Shown here one piece after another: positions 33,801 through 46,823 of a DNA stretch of 64,000 bases (the first letter of the stretch is position 1; every line of letters starts with the position of its first letter). The position numbers and the translations under genes are program-made. Under the pieces are notes generated by a model that was not told the DNA's origin, ran no database searches, and saw only the letters and a program-made list of their open reading frames with translations. Source of the DNA: Anarhynchus alexandrinus (lineage: Eukaryota; Chordata; Aves; Charadriiformes; Charadriidae). The stretch covers positions 233,876-297,875 of the forward strand of contig VUYV01000189.1 in NCBI GenBank assembly GCA_008711295.1, read 5' to 3'.

Positions 33801-36019
33801 AAGAGTTGGCCAGAAATCATCTTTGTAATGACAATGAACATTCATAAAAGTTGGCAATTTAAGATGACCTTTATCTCTTGTAGCTATCTTCTGTCCTTGA
33901 AAAGTGAGGCCCTCAGAGCTTTTGCTCTGAGCACATTGCTTTCCAGACTCTATCTGCTTCCCTACTAAGAATGACTTTAGGACTCATTCTTTAAAGTCTA
34001 AACAATGAAACTAAAATATGTTTGTTTAAAGCTTATATGACTAATGATTTAATCTGTGCTTTCCTGTCCTCCCTGTTATCACAAACAGCGCTGGAATGTC
34101 TTCCCCAGCAGGGCCAACACTAGTTTCTGTCCGTCCACTTGCTGCTGTTCTGACTTGCCTGAATGTGTTGCTTTCAGCACAGACCTGTTAGCCCTGCCAG
34201 GGAGCGCCCCGAGAATATGCAGAAAGCAATAGAAAAGGAATATTGCTGTATTTCACAGCTAAGTGTAGTGAGACTCATTTCATCCCGAGAGTAATTGTTC
34301 TGATTGCAATACTTGGACAGTGTTTTTATATCATGAAAGGATTTCTGTGTTGAGAGATGAGAGGAAGATTATACTAATGAAAAGATAATTTCACCAGTGT
34401 TGGTTAGCTACCCAAGCTGTCTGAAGGCTTTTCACAATATTTTTTTCAGTAATCACTTAGTTTTAAAACTCACACATCCCAATACAATCGGTGCCACTGG
34501 AGTTAGTGTGTCTGGAAGGCTCTGCGGGTGTTCGTGCTTGGCTAGCTTCTCAAATAAACCCCTACAGTTCCTTTAAAAAAAACATTTATTTTCTGTAAGT
34601 GTCATCTCAATATCGAAGAGTTTCACACTGATAGTGATCTCTCTTCCATTTCCTCCTCCCTCCCAATAATCCCATATTGTTCCAGTGAATTCTTTCATAA
34701 AAAGTAACTTTAAGAAAATATCAGAGGAAAAGATTTCAGTTTCAAAGTTATGGTGCTGATGAAAAAAATGTGAATTACATAACTAAAATTATTTATTTTC
34801 TTTTTTTCTTTTAATTTGGTTATGCCTGTTTAAAAGTGTAACGAAGAATGAACTAATAAGGAATGATTAACTAATAAGTACCTATAACTCTAAACTGTTT
34901 TGCTATCTGTATGAAACTTATTACATTAAAATAAACAAAATATATTTCAGGAAAAATGAGATAAAGGAACAATAGATAATTTATCCAAAAACTGACTCAA
35001 TTATCTGGATACAAGATATTGAATAATTATCTACACAAGCACTAACAAAATTAATTCTTCAGTTGGTTTGGATTGTCAGTGTTTTTGATATTTATGCAAC
35101 TAATTCAGAAAAATATAATCAATGGGATTATAGTAATTCAAAACAGTTGCGCTTTGAGCCTCTAATCATGCAGGTTTTTAAATGCTTATCTGCAAGAAGT
35201 CAATATTGCAGGTAATTCTTTGGTTTATAGTATGAGCAGAATCAAGTCTTCTGTGATTGTTATCATTATTATTTAAATTAGATATGAATAATCATGTGCT
35301 TAAGACTTATTTTAACAGGGGCAAAATGAAGCCAGATGATTTAAATCGGGTTTTCATAAGTTGAGAGGCATTGAGATTATTGGAAACTCTTTTAAAAAAG
35401 GCCTATACAAATTTATATATAAAAATGTTATATACAAATAATTAAATACTGAAATAAAATAATCTTATATATTATTATTCTTTCCAAAACAGAGGTAGAT
35501 AGAGGATTTGGAAAGGCAGATGTCTTTCCTGAGACATCTCTACACTTTTTTGCAAGGTTCCTAAATTACTTCCATAAGTGTTTCATATACCTGGGCATCA
35601 TAACATCGCATTGTTAAGGAACATTTCCCATCCTCACCTTGGAGCACTTACCTAGTGTATTGTGATACAGAAATGGGAAACCCTCGGGTTTTTCAATTCA
35701 TTGAGTTCATATGAAAAATAAATGAACAATGAACAAAGAATAAGTGCTTGCCAGTTTTTATTCTGATACGATCTAACTACTTTGAATTCCTATCCAAATA
35801 CTGATGCAGTGTAGAGTCATGTCCATCAGCTGTGCAAGAACTTTATAGCTGTAAAATGCACCTGTTATGCTCAGGCTGTCTCCTCTAGACATTTTTGGAA
35901 AAAAGTTGTTGGTCAAATGACTGTTTTCATTGAAAACTGTACAGCTGGGAAGGTCACTCCTTCTTGTCAATTTTTACATCTTTGTGCCTCTTAGAGTTGA
36001 ATTGCTTAGCTTAACTTAA

Positions 36020-36119
36020 GTGCTTTTTTGTTTTGTTGGCTTGGTTTTGGTGGGATATCTTGGTGGTTTTTTGAGGGGGTTTTATTGGTTTGGTTTTGGT
36101 GTTTTTGTTTTTTTTTTTA
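36020..36119. repeat. G/T-rich low-complexity tract
   Basis: About 100 bases dominated by G and T with GGTTTTGG units and one G5 run. It gives multiple GG and GGG runs on the plus strand, so a two-layer G-quadruplex is conceivable. Same type as 16289-16336. Confidence 0.75.
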
Positions 36120-39100
36120 AGGCTTGAATTGTTGAGAAAGGTATAGTGATGATACTGCTGTGGAAAAGCCCAGTTCAAAGCTATATATTTAAAGCCTTGA
36201 ACAAATATTTTAAAAAAAAAACCCAAATACATCACGTTATGTTTGAACCCAAATAAGTATCCATCAGTGGAACCCACACTGCGCACTTTATAAGCACAAA
36301 ATCTCAGGGCAGGGAAACTGGCAAAGAGCCATCATTTCCTAAGATCACAGAGAAGTATATCAGTGAAGATTTGGTTCATTTATGTCTTAGATAAAACCAG
36401 TGGAATATTTCCCACATGTAGGGAGCTGGTATTCTGAAGAAGGGAGATGAGGAAGACCTTATCAGTAGATAAGATTTGATAATCACTAAGCAAAATGCAT
36501 GTAATCAGCTCCAAGGAACTGGTTTTCCATTCAGTTAGTGCCCCTAATCAGGTTTTCTGGTTCAATGAGATGAGTGTAAAGGTTGTTAAAGCCATTGTGA
36601 AATAATGAGAAATAGACATAGTTAGAGCAGATTTGTAGTCATTTGCGATACCTAGGTTTGCAATTAACATGTGCTATTTTCTATTTATGATCACAAATAA
36701 CCCACTACCTTCTGTAATATTGATTGGCACATAGCAAATTGAATCTATTTACCTAATCTTCTTAATATGTCTCTGCATTAAATGAGGGGCAAGACAGCTG
36801 AATATAAGAAAATAAATCAAAACAGCCGTCTGCTTCCATTTGTGACAGTGTAGAATTCTAGAGTACAAGGGGTATTTCCCTGTTGGACAACTTATTTCAT
36901 AAGGCAACCTAAGAAGCGGCTTTTCGAGAGAAAATCTCTTGTTCATTAGGAAACAGCATTAAAAATATTGTCATAAATAAGTCCCTGGAAATCACTGGTT
37001 GGAGTAAGATGAATTATGATTTACATCATAGTTAAGTCTAAGATATTTCATTATGGTTCTTGTATTCTTACTGAAGATTTATAAGAGCCATTAACTTACA
37101 TGCTGCGATTCTATGAAGATGCATCCTTCTGAAAAAAACCAAAAAGGGTTATTTGGGGAGTCAGTTTAATGCCAATTTATCACTCTATGCACGAGTACAT
37201 ATACAGGCACACACTCAAGGCTTTTTAATTGTTTGTGCTCTAGTCATGTCCCAGGTTATACTCCTTACTGGACAGTTAAGCCGATAAAATTGTTCTTAAG
37301 ATGTTTCTAGCTAAGATACTCTTAACAGATTAAAATGAATAAGCAGATGAACATCCTTTTAAGTGTATAAAGAATACTATTCAGCAGGCATCTCCTGCAG
37401 CCACCTTGGAATATTTCTGCTCTGTGAATGTTAACATACCTAGTTACAGAGGAGACTTGTTAGCGTCGTCATATCAGTTATCCTAAGGTCATTATTGATA
37501 GGAGTTCTCATATGTGTAGAAGTGTCAGAGTAAAAGGAAGAGCATGTAGCCTTATACTCTTAATTGCTCCAAATTAGGAAAAGAAACATGAATATTCTGA
37601 GAAATATACCAGTATCAAGAGAAATCAATAAGATAAACTTCAGTATTTATTATGGGATCATCTGTGTGTTTTTAGCCAATGATCAGAACCAAGGCATGTC
37701 CTAAATCCCCAACTGGGGTAAGGTTTTTCCCTTGAAGATGCACAAAGGTTTCCAGAATGCCTTGGGGACAGAGGGATTTGTGAACACTAGCGTTTCAGGA
37801 TTGACTTAAGCAAGATTTATTGAGGTGCTTTTTTTTATTTTGTGAAGAACATATTTTTTGTGGAAGTGATAACTGGAGTTCAGAATATTCACAGGTTATA
37901 GAATGTATTTTGGCTTTTTTAAGCAAAGAAACACGCTATTTGTACTAAACAGTCGATGGGCTGTCTTGAAGAAGAGGACCTGTTACTTCTCCCTTCCTTC
38001 CCTAGCTGGTGCATTGGTCTGCGTTGTGTTTTTTTTAGCGGGTAATAATTGACTTAAAATTGTTTTTTTGTTTCACGTAATTCCTAATGCAAAGTACCAG
38101 CATTAGTTAAGTTTGGGAAAAGGTACTGCTTCACAGAAACGGAGATCTGCTTTTTCCAAAGGAGACTAGGTATCATTTGAGTGCTGACATGCAGCAGCAG
38201 TGTCCTATACCTGAAATACCCCCATTTGCAAAGTTGGTCAAACATGCCTAATTCATTACTACCCAGGACAATACAAAATCTGTTTGGGAAGATCTCAAAG
38301 AAAGAAAAGATTCTGTGTCATCTTCATTTCCTCTGAAAATGATACTGCTAGGATCTGTTAATGTAGGGTTGAAGATTAGAAAGCTGGACAGCTGAACCTA
38401 ATCACTTCAGTAAAATTTCGTTTAGAAACCGAAGCTGAAAACAGTGAGTGGTTCCTCTGAATTGAGACAGCTGCAATAACCGTAAGTTTCAGTTCAATGT
38501 TGTTTGACTTTCACCTCAGAGCAGATGTGAAAAAGAAGGTCAAGATCCCCTAAGTGGTCAGTAAGGGATAATTTTGTGTCTAGAGCTCCACAAGAATTGT
38601 GAACTTGAGTACTGACTATAATTGGGGAAGGAAAGTCTGAGAAGAAGGATGATAGAATGATGTGCCTTCTGTACTGCTTCCATCTCTTTTTCCAGCTGAC
38701 CAATCTCAGAAACTTTAAGAAGGTTATTTCAAGCATGAGTAAGAGATCTATTAATATCTGGGTTGGGCAGAACTACGCTGCTGCAGAAGCTATACCCGTG
38801 GTCTGCACTGGCACATCTGAAATAGCTAAATAATAGTACGGTGATCAGTAAAGGCTGACTGGGTGACTGGGTAATGGTTCTGTGCTAAAACCCATGCCGC
38901 CTTACATCTTTATTGTTATTGAGAACTAGTCCAGATCAAAGATATCTGTCTAAGTCAATGTGCACTGTCCTAAGGCTGTGCAGTTGTACTGAAAGGACTG
39001 GAGAAGAGGAGGTGACAAAACCCTCAAATTTAGAAATGCTGCATGGAGGCTTTTAGGTAGGAAAGAATCTCTGTGCTTCTATCGATGCTGCTTAATGCTG

Positions 39101-42100
39101 GGAGTGGACCAGTTTTGTATGCTTTTTGAAAACAAAATGCACCAAAACACTTTTAAATCTGTACTTTTTCTGTCTGCTTTTAGTCAGTGCCGTAGTATCC
39201 CCTGGCTGATTTACTGCTGCTTGGAAAAAGTATGAGTCTCACTCAAAGCACCATGAAGCACTTGGAGCCATCGCTTGTTTTATCTGCATTTTGTGATGCT
39301 CTCTGGTCAGACTGTAGGTGTGAGAGCAAGGAAATTGATGATAGGGGAGGGGGGAATTTTAACGCATTCTGAGTTTAAGCAGATGAGTAGCTATCTCTGG
39401 AAATGCTAGTCCATGCCCAGAACATTATTCAGTATAAAAAGATGGTCACCCTACTTGGCAGGTTTTTTAGTTACTTAGAGAAGACCTCCCCTCTCTCCGC
39501 CTTCCCTGTCCCTGTCTCTGTGCTAGCAAAAATTAAATTAACACAACCCCTTTTACTCTCTTGAGTAATCAGTCAGTCTCCAACTATTCAGTTTCCTCTT
39601 GAAACTACTTTCAGAAATTGCTTGCAGGGAGACGATGTTCTAAGAAAAGCAGTAGGATTAGTTTTTTTAAAAGGTGCATTTCAGAAGAATTTAAATTAAA
39701 AGAGACCATTTTGGAGAAGTCCATTAAAATTGGCTTTCTCAGCAAAACTGAGACCTTAACTTTCATTAGCTGCTTTACATTTGGGGTTAATTCTACCTAT
39801 GTCTTTATAGCTCTCTGACTTTTTATATTTATTCACTTTAAAATACATGTATCTTTTCCTTCTAATTGTTCTACTGCAATTTAAACTCCTTAAGCAGAAA
39901 AAAAAAATCATTCTGGATAAATAATTTTCCGTAACTGCAGAGCTAGAAAAATGCTTCTAAATTCTGCTTATTGGTGTTCACTCAAATTGGATTACAAACA
40001 AGAACATCAATTTGGCTAATGTAAACTTGGTGTAGCTCCATTGACTGATGTAGTGTGCCAGCCTGACTTATTCCAGCAGAGGAAGTTGCTCGATTCAGTG
40101 TATTATACTGCTTAATACCTGTTATAGGTGCTGAAACCTATGTGTCATCCTCAGGAGTTTTATTCTTGAAGCTAAATTTTAGTGTTCTGCAAAAAGATTT
40201 GAAAATAACTCCAACTTGTAATAGCTTTCTCTCCCAACTTGTTGGCAATTTTATTTAATTTAATAAATGTTACAAATATATCATCATCTGAAGAGGCAAG
40301 GTTTGTCAAGAGAGATAGCTTTTCTTCGACCAGCTGATATAACCAGGAAAGCAGTAGAGAAGGTTTCAGGCACCTAAGACCTTCTTGAGGTCTCAAATAT
40401 TATTAACATAAGCACATACCTTTCAGCTCTTCTGCAACGGTTGTTCAGTTTCCCCATATTTTATCAGTTGGCCTATCAAAATACTGCTTCTCCTCTGAAA
40501 TCTTGCTTTGCTTGTATCCATGGGCAGACAAAGATACAACATTCTGTAACTTTCAGCGATATCACTAAGGATGCTATCGAATGTCTCTGAGCACACATGT
40601 ATTGAACTTGGTATAACTCCCACTTTAATAATGAACCACTGATAACCACACATTAAATCTGTTTTCCCAACATATATGTATCCATCTTCATAGAACTTAT
40701 CTACATCAGGTATTCCTGGTTACTCATGAGACTGTCATGGAAGATAGTCTCAAAACTCTTATTATACTGAATATGTGCATTTACTGCTTTTCCACAGACC
40801 CTGTTATTCTGCTGCTTGTTTCTGACAAATCAGTATTAGCTGTTATTGCTGTTTTCTACTACAGATAGCAAACTTGGATGTTTTCTGAGAGACCTTTTGT
40901 AGCTTCGTTGTCCTAAGCTTTAATTTTTGGCAATAATACACTATAAATGTCATCCTCAGCTCTTACAAACTGTAATAGATTTTGCTGAAACAGGTGGAGA
41001 ATGTCAGTTTTCACCAGCTGAAGGTCTAGCTCCAAATTACTGAGAGTTGTGATGCTGTGACTGCTATACTTCAAACTCCTGTTGAGATTCCTGGGGAGCC
41101 AAGTGTGAGACACTGGGTGAGTGGATGCAGATCTTGCAAAGGGAAGGGATACGGTGTTAAATAAAAAAAACAGAATGGTAATGAACTCTGAAACTGTGGT
41201 AGTTATTTAACGTAGTAGCTACTACACACCCCCAAGAAGAAATTCTTCGGCTAAATTTTTATTTTCTCAGGATCATTCATATTAAAGTTCACAATACTAG
41301 GGAAAAATATGCAAACTCCTTCCTTCTGGCTCTGTGGTACAAACTTACCATCTTGACCCAGTACATTCAGTTTCTTTGTAGGCTCCATATTATGCTGCAA
41401 TATTCTGTATCTTGCATCAGAAATCAGTTTTATAGAAGGGTCTTTCCCATGTAAAAATTATTGAAAAAGGCTAGAACTGAGATACAACATTTTGTGGAGT
41501 CATATGAAGAGCAAAAGAAGTTGTTTCAGTTCAACTTCCATTAGAAATTGTCTGACAGTTATGTGGAAATCAGATTTCCACCACCACCAATGTCAAATTC
41601 TTTGCTTTATTGGCTGATGGCATGAGCCATACTGCGTTATGAGTGTGTCAGTTTCTACTCCTGCATCCTCTTCAGCAATATAATCTAAATTAAATTGTTG
41701 ACTTCAGAATAATATTTTGTGAAACAGGAAAAAAAATCAAAGTAACTTAGGCCCCACTTGCTTATGGAGAGCCCAGTTGTCCTACAGTCATGGTATTAAG
41801 CAAACATTTTTCAGAAGTGTATGTAATTTATCTTTTAAATGAAAGAAAGTTGGTGATATTGCTGAGAATCTAGAAAAGTTTTTACTTTGGGAATTATTTC
41901 ACTTCTTGGCTTCAAATGTCCTATAAGCCGTATTTTTTTCTTTTTTAAATCCATGTGTAATATTTTTTGTGAGATAGAAGAAAGTGACAAAGGAGCCAGT
42001 ACTTTAAGAAACTGGGAAATGCTGAGAAATGCATGAAAAATACAGCTTTTTGTGCAAGGTTCTCTTGTTTAAACATGATTACTTTATTCAATCTAATCAT

Positions 42101-44533
42101 TTATTCTACATAGTGAGAAATGCCTTCACATAACTGTAAAAATCTGAGCTGCTTAGCTGTGGTAGATCTGTACCTGCAGAGCATATTTATTTAAATGGTA
42201 CTCTAGGTTTGGTATGTTCCTCACATAGCATATTATGACTACAGTTGAGGTAGACTTGACATATGAAGCACATGATAGCAATTTAATTTTAACTAGAATT
42301 ACAATGAAGAACCACAAAGAAACGCTATGTGGGAAGACCAATGGGCTTCATCTCTTTTTTTCTTATTCTGGTGGAAATAGGAAATAACTCTGCTCTCTAC
42401 TACAGCCAATGGAAACAAGCCAATGTAAAATAAATTTATATCAGAATATTTTTAATATAGAAATCCAAACTTATTAAAATGCCCAAAAGAAAAGCAAGCA
42501 GTCCAGTGCAGAGTTTGCAGAAAAAAACCCGTTGCATGTTAAAACATCTTTTTTAATTGTGTGTAGTTTACATAGTCCCACAAATAGCACAATGAGGGGG
42601 GGAATAGAAAAGTGTATTATGTATGAATATCCAGTCAAAGAGGAAAAAGATGATCTCCATGGTAAGGACAGACTGTGATTTCCATAACCGTACTAGTGAG
42701 TGATAGTGGGGCTACTGTTGTAGGACAGCTACTCATGTAAGTGATCCTAGCACTGCAAAAAAAAATAGGAATATTGTATAAACAACTATTTATCTATTTA
42801 CATCTAGATTTGAGAGTGGGATGTATACAGCTTTTACTCTAGAAAAATAGTTCTGGAACCTGTAAAAGAATACGTTGGTAGCACACACCACTAGATGTGA
42901 CGTGAAATACTGCTTTGCCACATCTGTGAATAGCCTTGTTCTTCTGGAGATGCCCGACATGGCTATTAGCTTACAGCACACTGTATTTATCTGTTCACTG
43001 AAACGTACTACATAATTTGAGGGAAAATTAACATGTCAGCTTGAACCAGTGCAGAAACGCTTTTATTCCAAAAGAGTATAGAAGTTCTCAAGTGTAAATA
43101 AATACCTGCTGGTATTTAAGGTTAGCTAAAGTTGTGTGCTTGCTGAATTAATAGGCATAATTTTGTACAATTTACTTTGAGGCTTAGAGTGAAGGTATTT
43201 TAGCTTTCAGAACTTTAGTTCCTTCTGACTCTTTGCTTGTCCTCTTTTCCGACCTAGAAAAAAGATGAAGTTGGTCTGGAAAATACATATTTGCACAGAG
43301 GTTGCAAAAAGAGGGAAATAAGTATGGCCAAGAACAATTCTTTCACTTTTATTGTGATGCTATTTCTTCACACTAACCTAGAAGAGTTTCCTGGTGGGTT
43401 AGGTCTTTCCAAGCACCTCCCCNCCACCCCCCCCTAAATGCTGACTGTATGCTAATACCTCACTGCAGCTGGTTAGCTTGAATAACCATGTTGTATTTAC
43501 ACTTTTCTTGAAGTAATGTTTTCAAAAAGCTAACATGAGCATACACAATACCCCCCACACCCATGAAATAGATGTTATCAAGAAAAACTGACCACACTTT
43601 TTTTCCTGTTGACTGGAAACATACACACATATATAATGTAAGTTCGAAGGGAGTGGTGTAGTGAAGGAGAGGAAGGATTTTACGTAGCTTAATTTTAGCC
43701 CAGGGAATCTAGTTTCCCTACACTCTCTTCTCTTGATGATGGTAACGGCAGACACTCCTTCAAGAAAGCATAATCTGAATCTTAACTGTACTCAAGAGGA
43801 TCCCGTCTCTCTATCCACTGAGCATATAGAAAACATATGGCTGTTAACCTCCTTGGATTAAAGTAGGGCTTTGTAAATACTGCCGTGCTGCTCCTTCCAT
43901 TTTAGGAAACAAGTAGCACTCTATTCTGTGGTATGAGATAAACCAAAAGCTTAGGCATCGAGATAAAACATATGGGCCTGCTTACCTCTTTGGACAGCTT
44001 TAGAAGAGTCTGGAGCTGGTTGGCAGGATCTGATACCATTTGTGCAGAAAAAGAGGGGGGGGAAAAAAATCAATTACACTTTTTTCTCTCAGCTGGCTAG
44101 AAAATGCTGTCTCAGTGTTTTATAGACATGCTTTGTTTTCAGTGACAACTAAGTATCTGGAACCTAAATAGCCACTCTTTCATTTGTGTAGACAAATCAA
44201 AATTAGTGTTGTACTAAATCATTTTCCCTATATGTCTGGATTGATTACCCAATCTCACAGAGTTACTGCCTGTACAGAGCTGCGTTGCATGTACTATTTG
44301 CAGGATCTTCATGGGACTGTGACACTGGATATATAGTCAACAGAAAAATTAAATTATGCCAACATTTTTATTAGAAACTAATGTTTATCTAACATTTTAA
44401 TATATAATCATTAAAATGACAGTAATTAACTGAAATAATTTCAATTTTCATGTAACTATGAAAAATTACCCATCCTTATTCTCTGTAAAAACTTCACGTG
44501 CCGCTGGGCAGGGGTGAGATTGCGCGAGGCACG
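36120..44533. other. Unique noncoding sequence, no gene recognised
   Basis: AT-rich with short random reading frames. A single N lies at 43423 within a C-rich run. An eight-bp-arm palindrome at 43099-43118 is within chance expectation. No transposon family recognised. Confidence 0.6.
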
Positions 44534-44933
44534 GAATCATAGAATCATAGAATGGTTAGAGTTGCAAGGGACCTTAAAAGATCATCTGGTACCAACCCCC
44601 CTGCCATGGGCAGTGACACCTTCCACTAGACCAGGTTGCTCAAAGCCCCATCCAGCCTGGCCTTGAACACCTCCAGGGATGGAGCTTCCACAACTTCTCT
44701 GGGCAACCTGTGCCAGTGCCTCACCACCCTCAGAGTAAAGAATTTCTTCCTAATATCTAATCTAAATCTTCTGTCTTCCAGTTTGAAGCCATTATCCCTT
44801 GTCCTATTGCTACACTCCCTGATAAAGAGTCCCTCTCCACCTTTTCTGTAGGCCTCCTTTAAGTACTGGAAGGCTGCTATAAGGTCTCCCTGGAGCCTTC
44901 TCTTCTCCAGGCTGAACAACCTCTGAACAACCC
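44534..44933 (-). mobile_element. CR1 LINE 3' fragment, about 0.4 kb
   Basis: Minus-strand CR1 with a well kept 3' terminus (GAATCATAGAATCATAGAATGG), the AAGGGACCTTAAAAGATCATCTGG segment, and the CCCCCCTGCCATGGGCAGTGACACC region. Coding sequence follows up to about 44919. The truncated 5' end carries a micro-duplication (CTGAACAACCY twice, 44912-44933). No target duplication is clear. It is better preserved than the copy at 26067, with an intact frame to the ORF2 stop codon, and so is probably younger. Confidence 0.95.
44626..44919 (-). pseudogene. CR1 ORF2 C-terminal end, frame intact to the stop
   Basis: The last roughly 95 residues of CR1 ORF2, from [20 protein letters not shown] through [19 protein letters not shown] to [13 protein letters not shown] and a TAG stop at 44626-44628. 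It lies after the reverse-transcriptase catalytic part, so it has no enzyme activity by itself. An open frame continues upstream to 44970 beyond the element boundary, but that part is flanking DNA. Confidence 0.9.
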
Positions 44934-44942
44934 CCTTATTGT

Positions 44943-44981
44943 ACATAGATAAGATGTACAATAAATACATCTTATCTGTGT
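44943..44981. promoter_or_regulatory. Near-perfect 16-bp-arm hairpin with two GATA sites
   Basis: Arms 44943-44958 and 44966-44981 pair at 15 of 16 positions around a seven-base loop (CAATAAA). The inner 12 pairs are perfect: AGATAAGATGTA with TACATCTTATCT. Each arm carries the classical GATA-factor word AGATAAG (WGATAAR), in opposite orientations. It starts ten bases after the CR1 5' boundary. It may be a palindromic GATA element, a small hairpin RNA gene, or a by-product of the CR1 insertion. Confidence 0.4.
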
Positions 44982-46763
44982 GTTTGCCGCTTATTTATAT
45001 CCTTTTGTCCCTGCATATGTCAACCTTGACTTTGTAGACCTTTTCTAAATGACCCACACCCTTAAACCCCAGAATTTAGGCCTGTCTTCATCAATGTATT
45101 GTCTGTTATCTAAATTGACGTTGTCATTTTAACCCAGTCAAACACACAGCTGTCACCTGAGCTGGTTACAGTTTATTTAAGCATTTTAGTATACATAGGA
45201 AATAATAAGATCCCATCTGTACTACAACAGTCAAATGTGTCGCAGGTAATAACAATGTTCTGATCAGTGTCCTGTATTGATTATAACCATAGTAATGATG
45301 AAACTCAAGGGACAGTGGGGTGTGTGGGGGGATGACTGGGATTGTTAATTTGACAGAGGCTTTTCCTCCAGACAGTGGTTTGATGTCATGTTGTCTTTTC
45401 ACACAGACTACTAGGCACCCATCAAATGATGTGACCTTAGGGACAAAACCTCCTGTATTTATATACCAATCTCTCAGACAGGTCTCAAGGAACTATGGTA
45501 TTCTGAAGAGATGTCAGAAATAAGGATGTCTTGTACCTGCAACAGGTCTCTTAACATTTAAGCACAAATGTTTCTCTACCTTAGGAAGCTTTGGTCAATA
45601 CTAAGAGAATTGAAATTGAGGATTTCTAGGGCTATTTAGACGGAATATACTATATTATGTCAGAATATGTTCTCCTGGTTTTTGTGTGGCTGGTGTTCTC
45701 TGGCTCTTCCCTGCAAGCCTAGCTTCAAACATAATCTGTATCTCTTTCATTCATCTTTCTTCATTGGCAATAAAAGGAACCTAAGGTCTGGACAAATATG
45801 TTTCCCTGTTTGAGCATTAGGAACAGCTGACTAGGCTGCCTGCTTTTGTTCATTTAAGCATGAAGAGCAGTCTCTTCTGTCAGTATTGCTGCGTCCTAAA
45901 CACATAGGGCTGGACTTTTAATCTTTGGCTATAGCTGCTGAAGTCAAGCCCACCAAAAATAGGAATTATGTACTGAGTGACCAGGTGTGTGTTGTGATAG
46001 CAATCACAGTCATTATTGCACTGCTGACATTGAACGATGTGTGGAAATTCACTAGCAGAACAACTTGCTGCTCTGTGAATACTTTTAGTCTATTTTCCTA
46101 TATTTTGCTTGGCTGTGCGCTCCTTGGTCTGCTTCACAGGGCTGTAGCATATCATGGAAAATTTAGCCTTTTTTTTCCATTAGAGTAATAATGACTGGTA
46201 GGTTTGGGGTGGTGAGAAGGGAATACAAAAAGAAAGCTTCAATAGTCTTGTCTACAGATCATTTAGGCAAAAATTTCCCCTAATATCAAGTGCAGATCTG
46301 GGCATATAAAGAGCCATAAATTAATTTTATCATTAATTTGATTAGAGTAAAAGTCTAGGACTTGACCATAAGAACTAGTTTTGGTAACTTACAAACTAGC
46401 AAAGTGAAGTAATTCATTCCCTTTACTCTTGATTAATACACTGTCGTGCATGTTGCAGCTTGTTTCTAATTCTGTCAGGATTACTCCAGTTTATCCAGAC
46501 ACTTGCCGATGAGTAGCAACAAAGCCAGTTTGGGCAGGCTGCACTTTGCCTCCCAGAGCGACGTGACAGCTGGGGCAAAGGGGTGAACTCCCAGGGCACT
46601 TAGCTTGCAGAAAGCAGTTGTCTATTCCACCCAGACTGACACTTCTGATGAGTTGGGCTGGGACTGGGGGTTGAGGGCTTCTTAAAGATGTCTCTTTTTG
46701 CCACCTCCCCCTTTCTTAAGGATCATTGGCGCGAACGTCAATGTCTGGCATTATCAACCTTAG

Positions 46764-46823
46764 AAGCGACCATGGAAACTTGGCAGGAGATAGTCCCCAA
46801 ACCCTGAGTTTCCATGGTAGTTT
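46764..46823. promoter_or_regulatory. Inverted pair of X-box-like CCATGGAAAC motifs
   Basis: CCATGGAAACT (46770-46780) and its exact complement AGTTTCCATGG (46807-46817) face each other across 26 bases. Extended to 17 positions per arm there are 15 Watson-Crick pairs, one G-T and one mismatch. The left motif with its flank, GCGACCATGGAAAC, matches the RFX X-box GTNRCC(N0-3)RGYAAC at about 10 of 12 informative positions. RFX binding is an inference from this similarity. Confidence 0.35.

Larger units (their letters stand above)
26933..36019. other. Unique noncoding sequence with motif clusters
   Basis: No exon or RNA gene recognised. The stretch holds an octamer-motif cluster (28587-28622), a weaker hairpin (29107-29167), a 9-bp-arm inverted repeat (30601-30626), a 19-T tract (30833-30851) and an A/C tract at 33419-33468. 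Two segments (about 30940-31210 and 32600-33060) look more complex and less repeat-like than their surroundings and might be conserved noncoding elements; this impression needs alignment. Confidence 0.55.
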
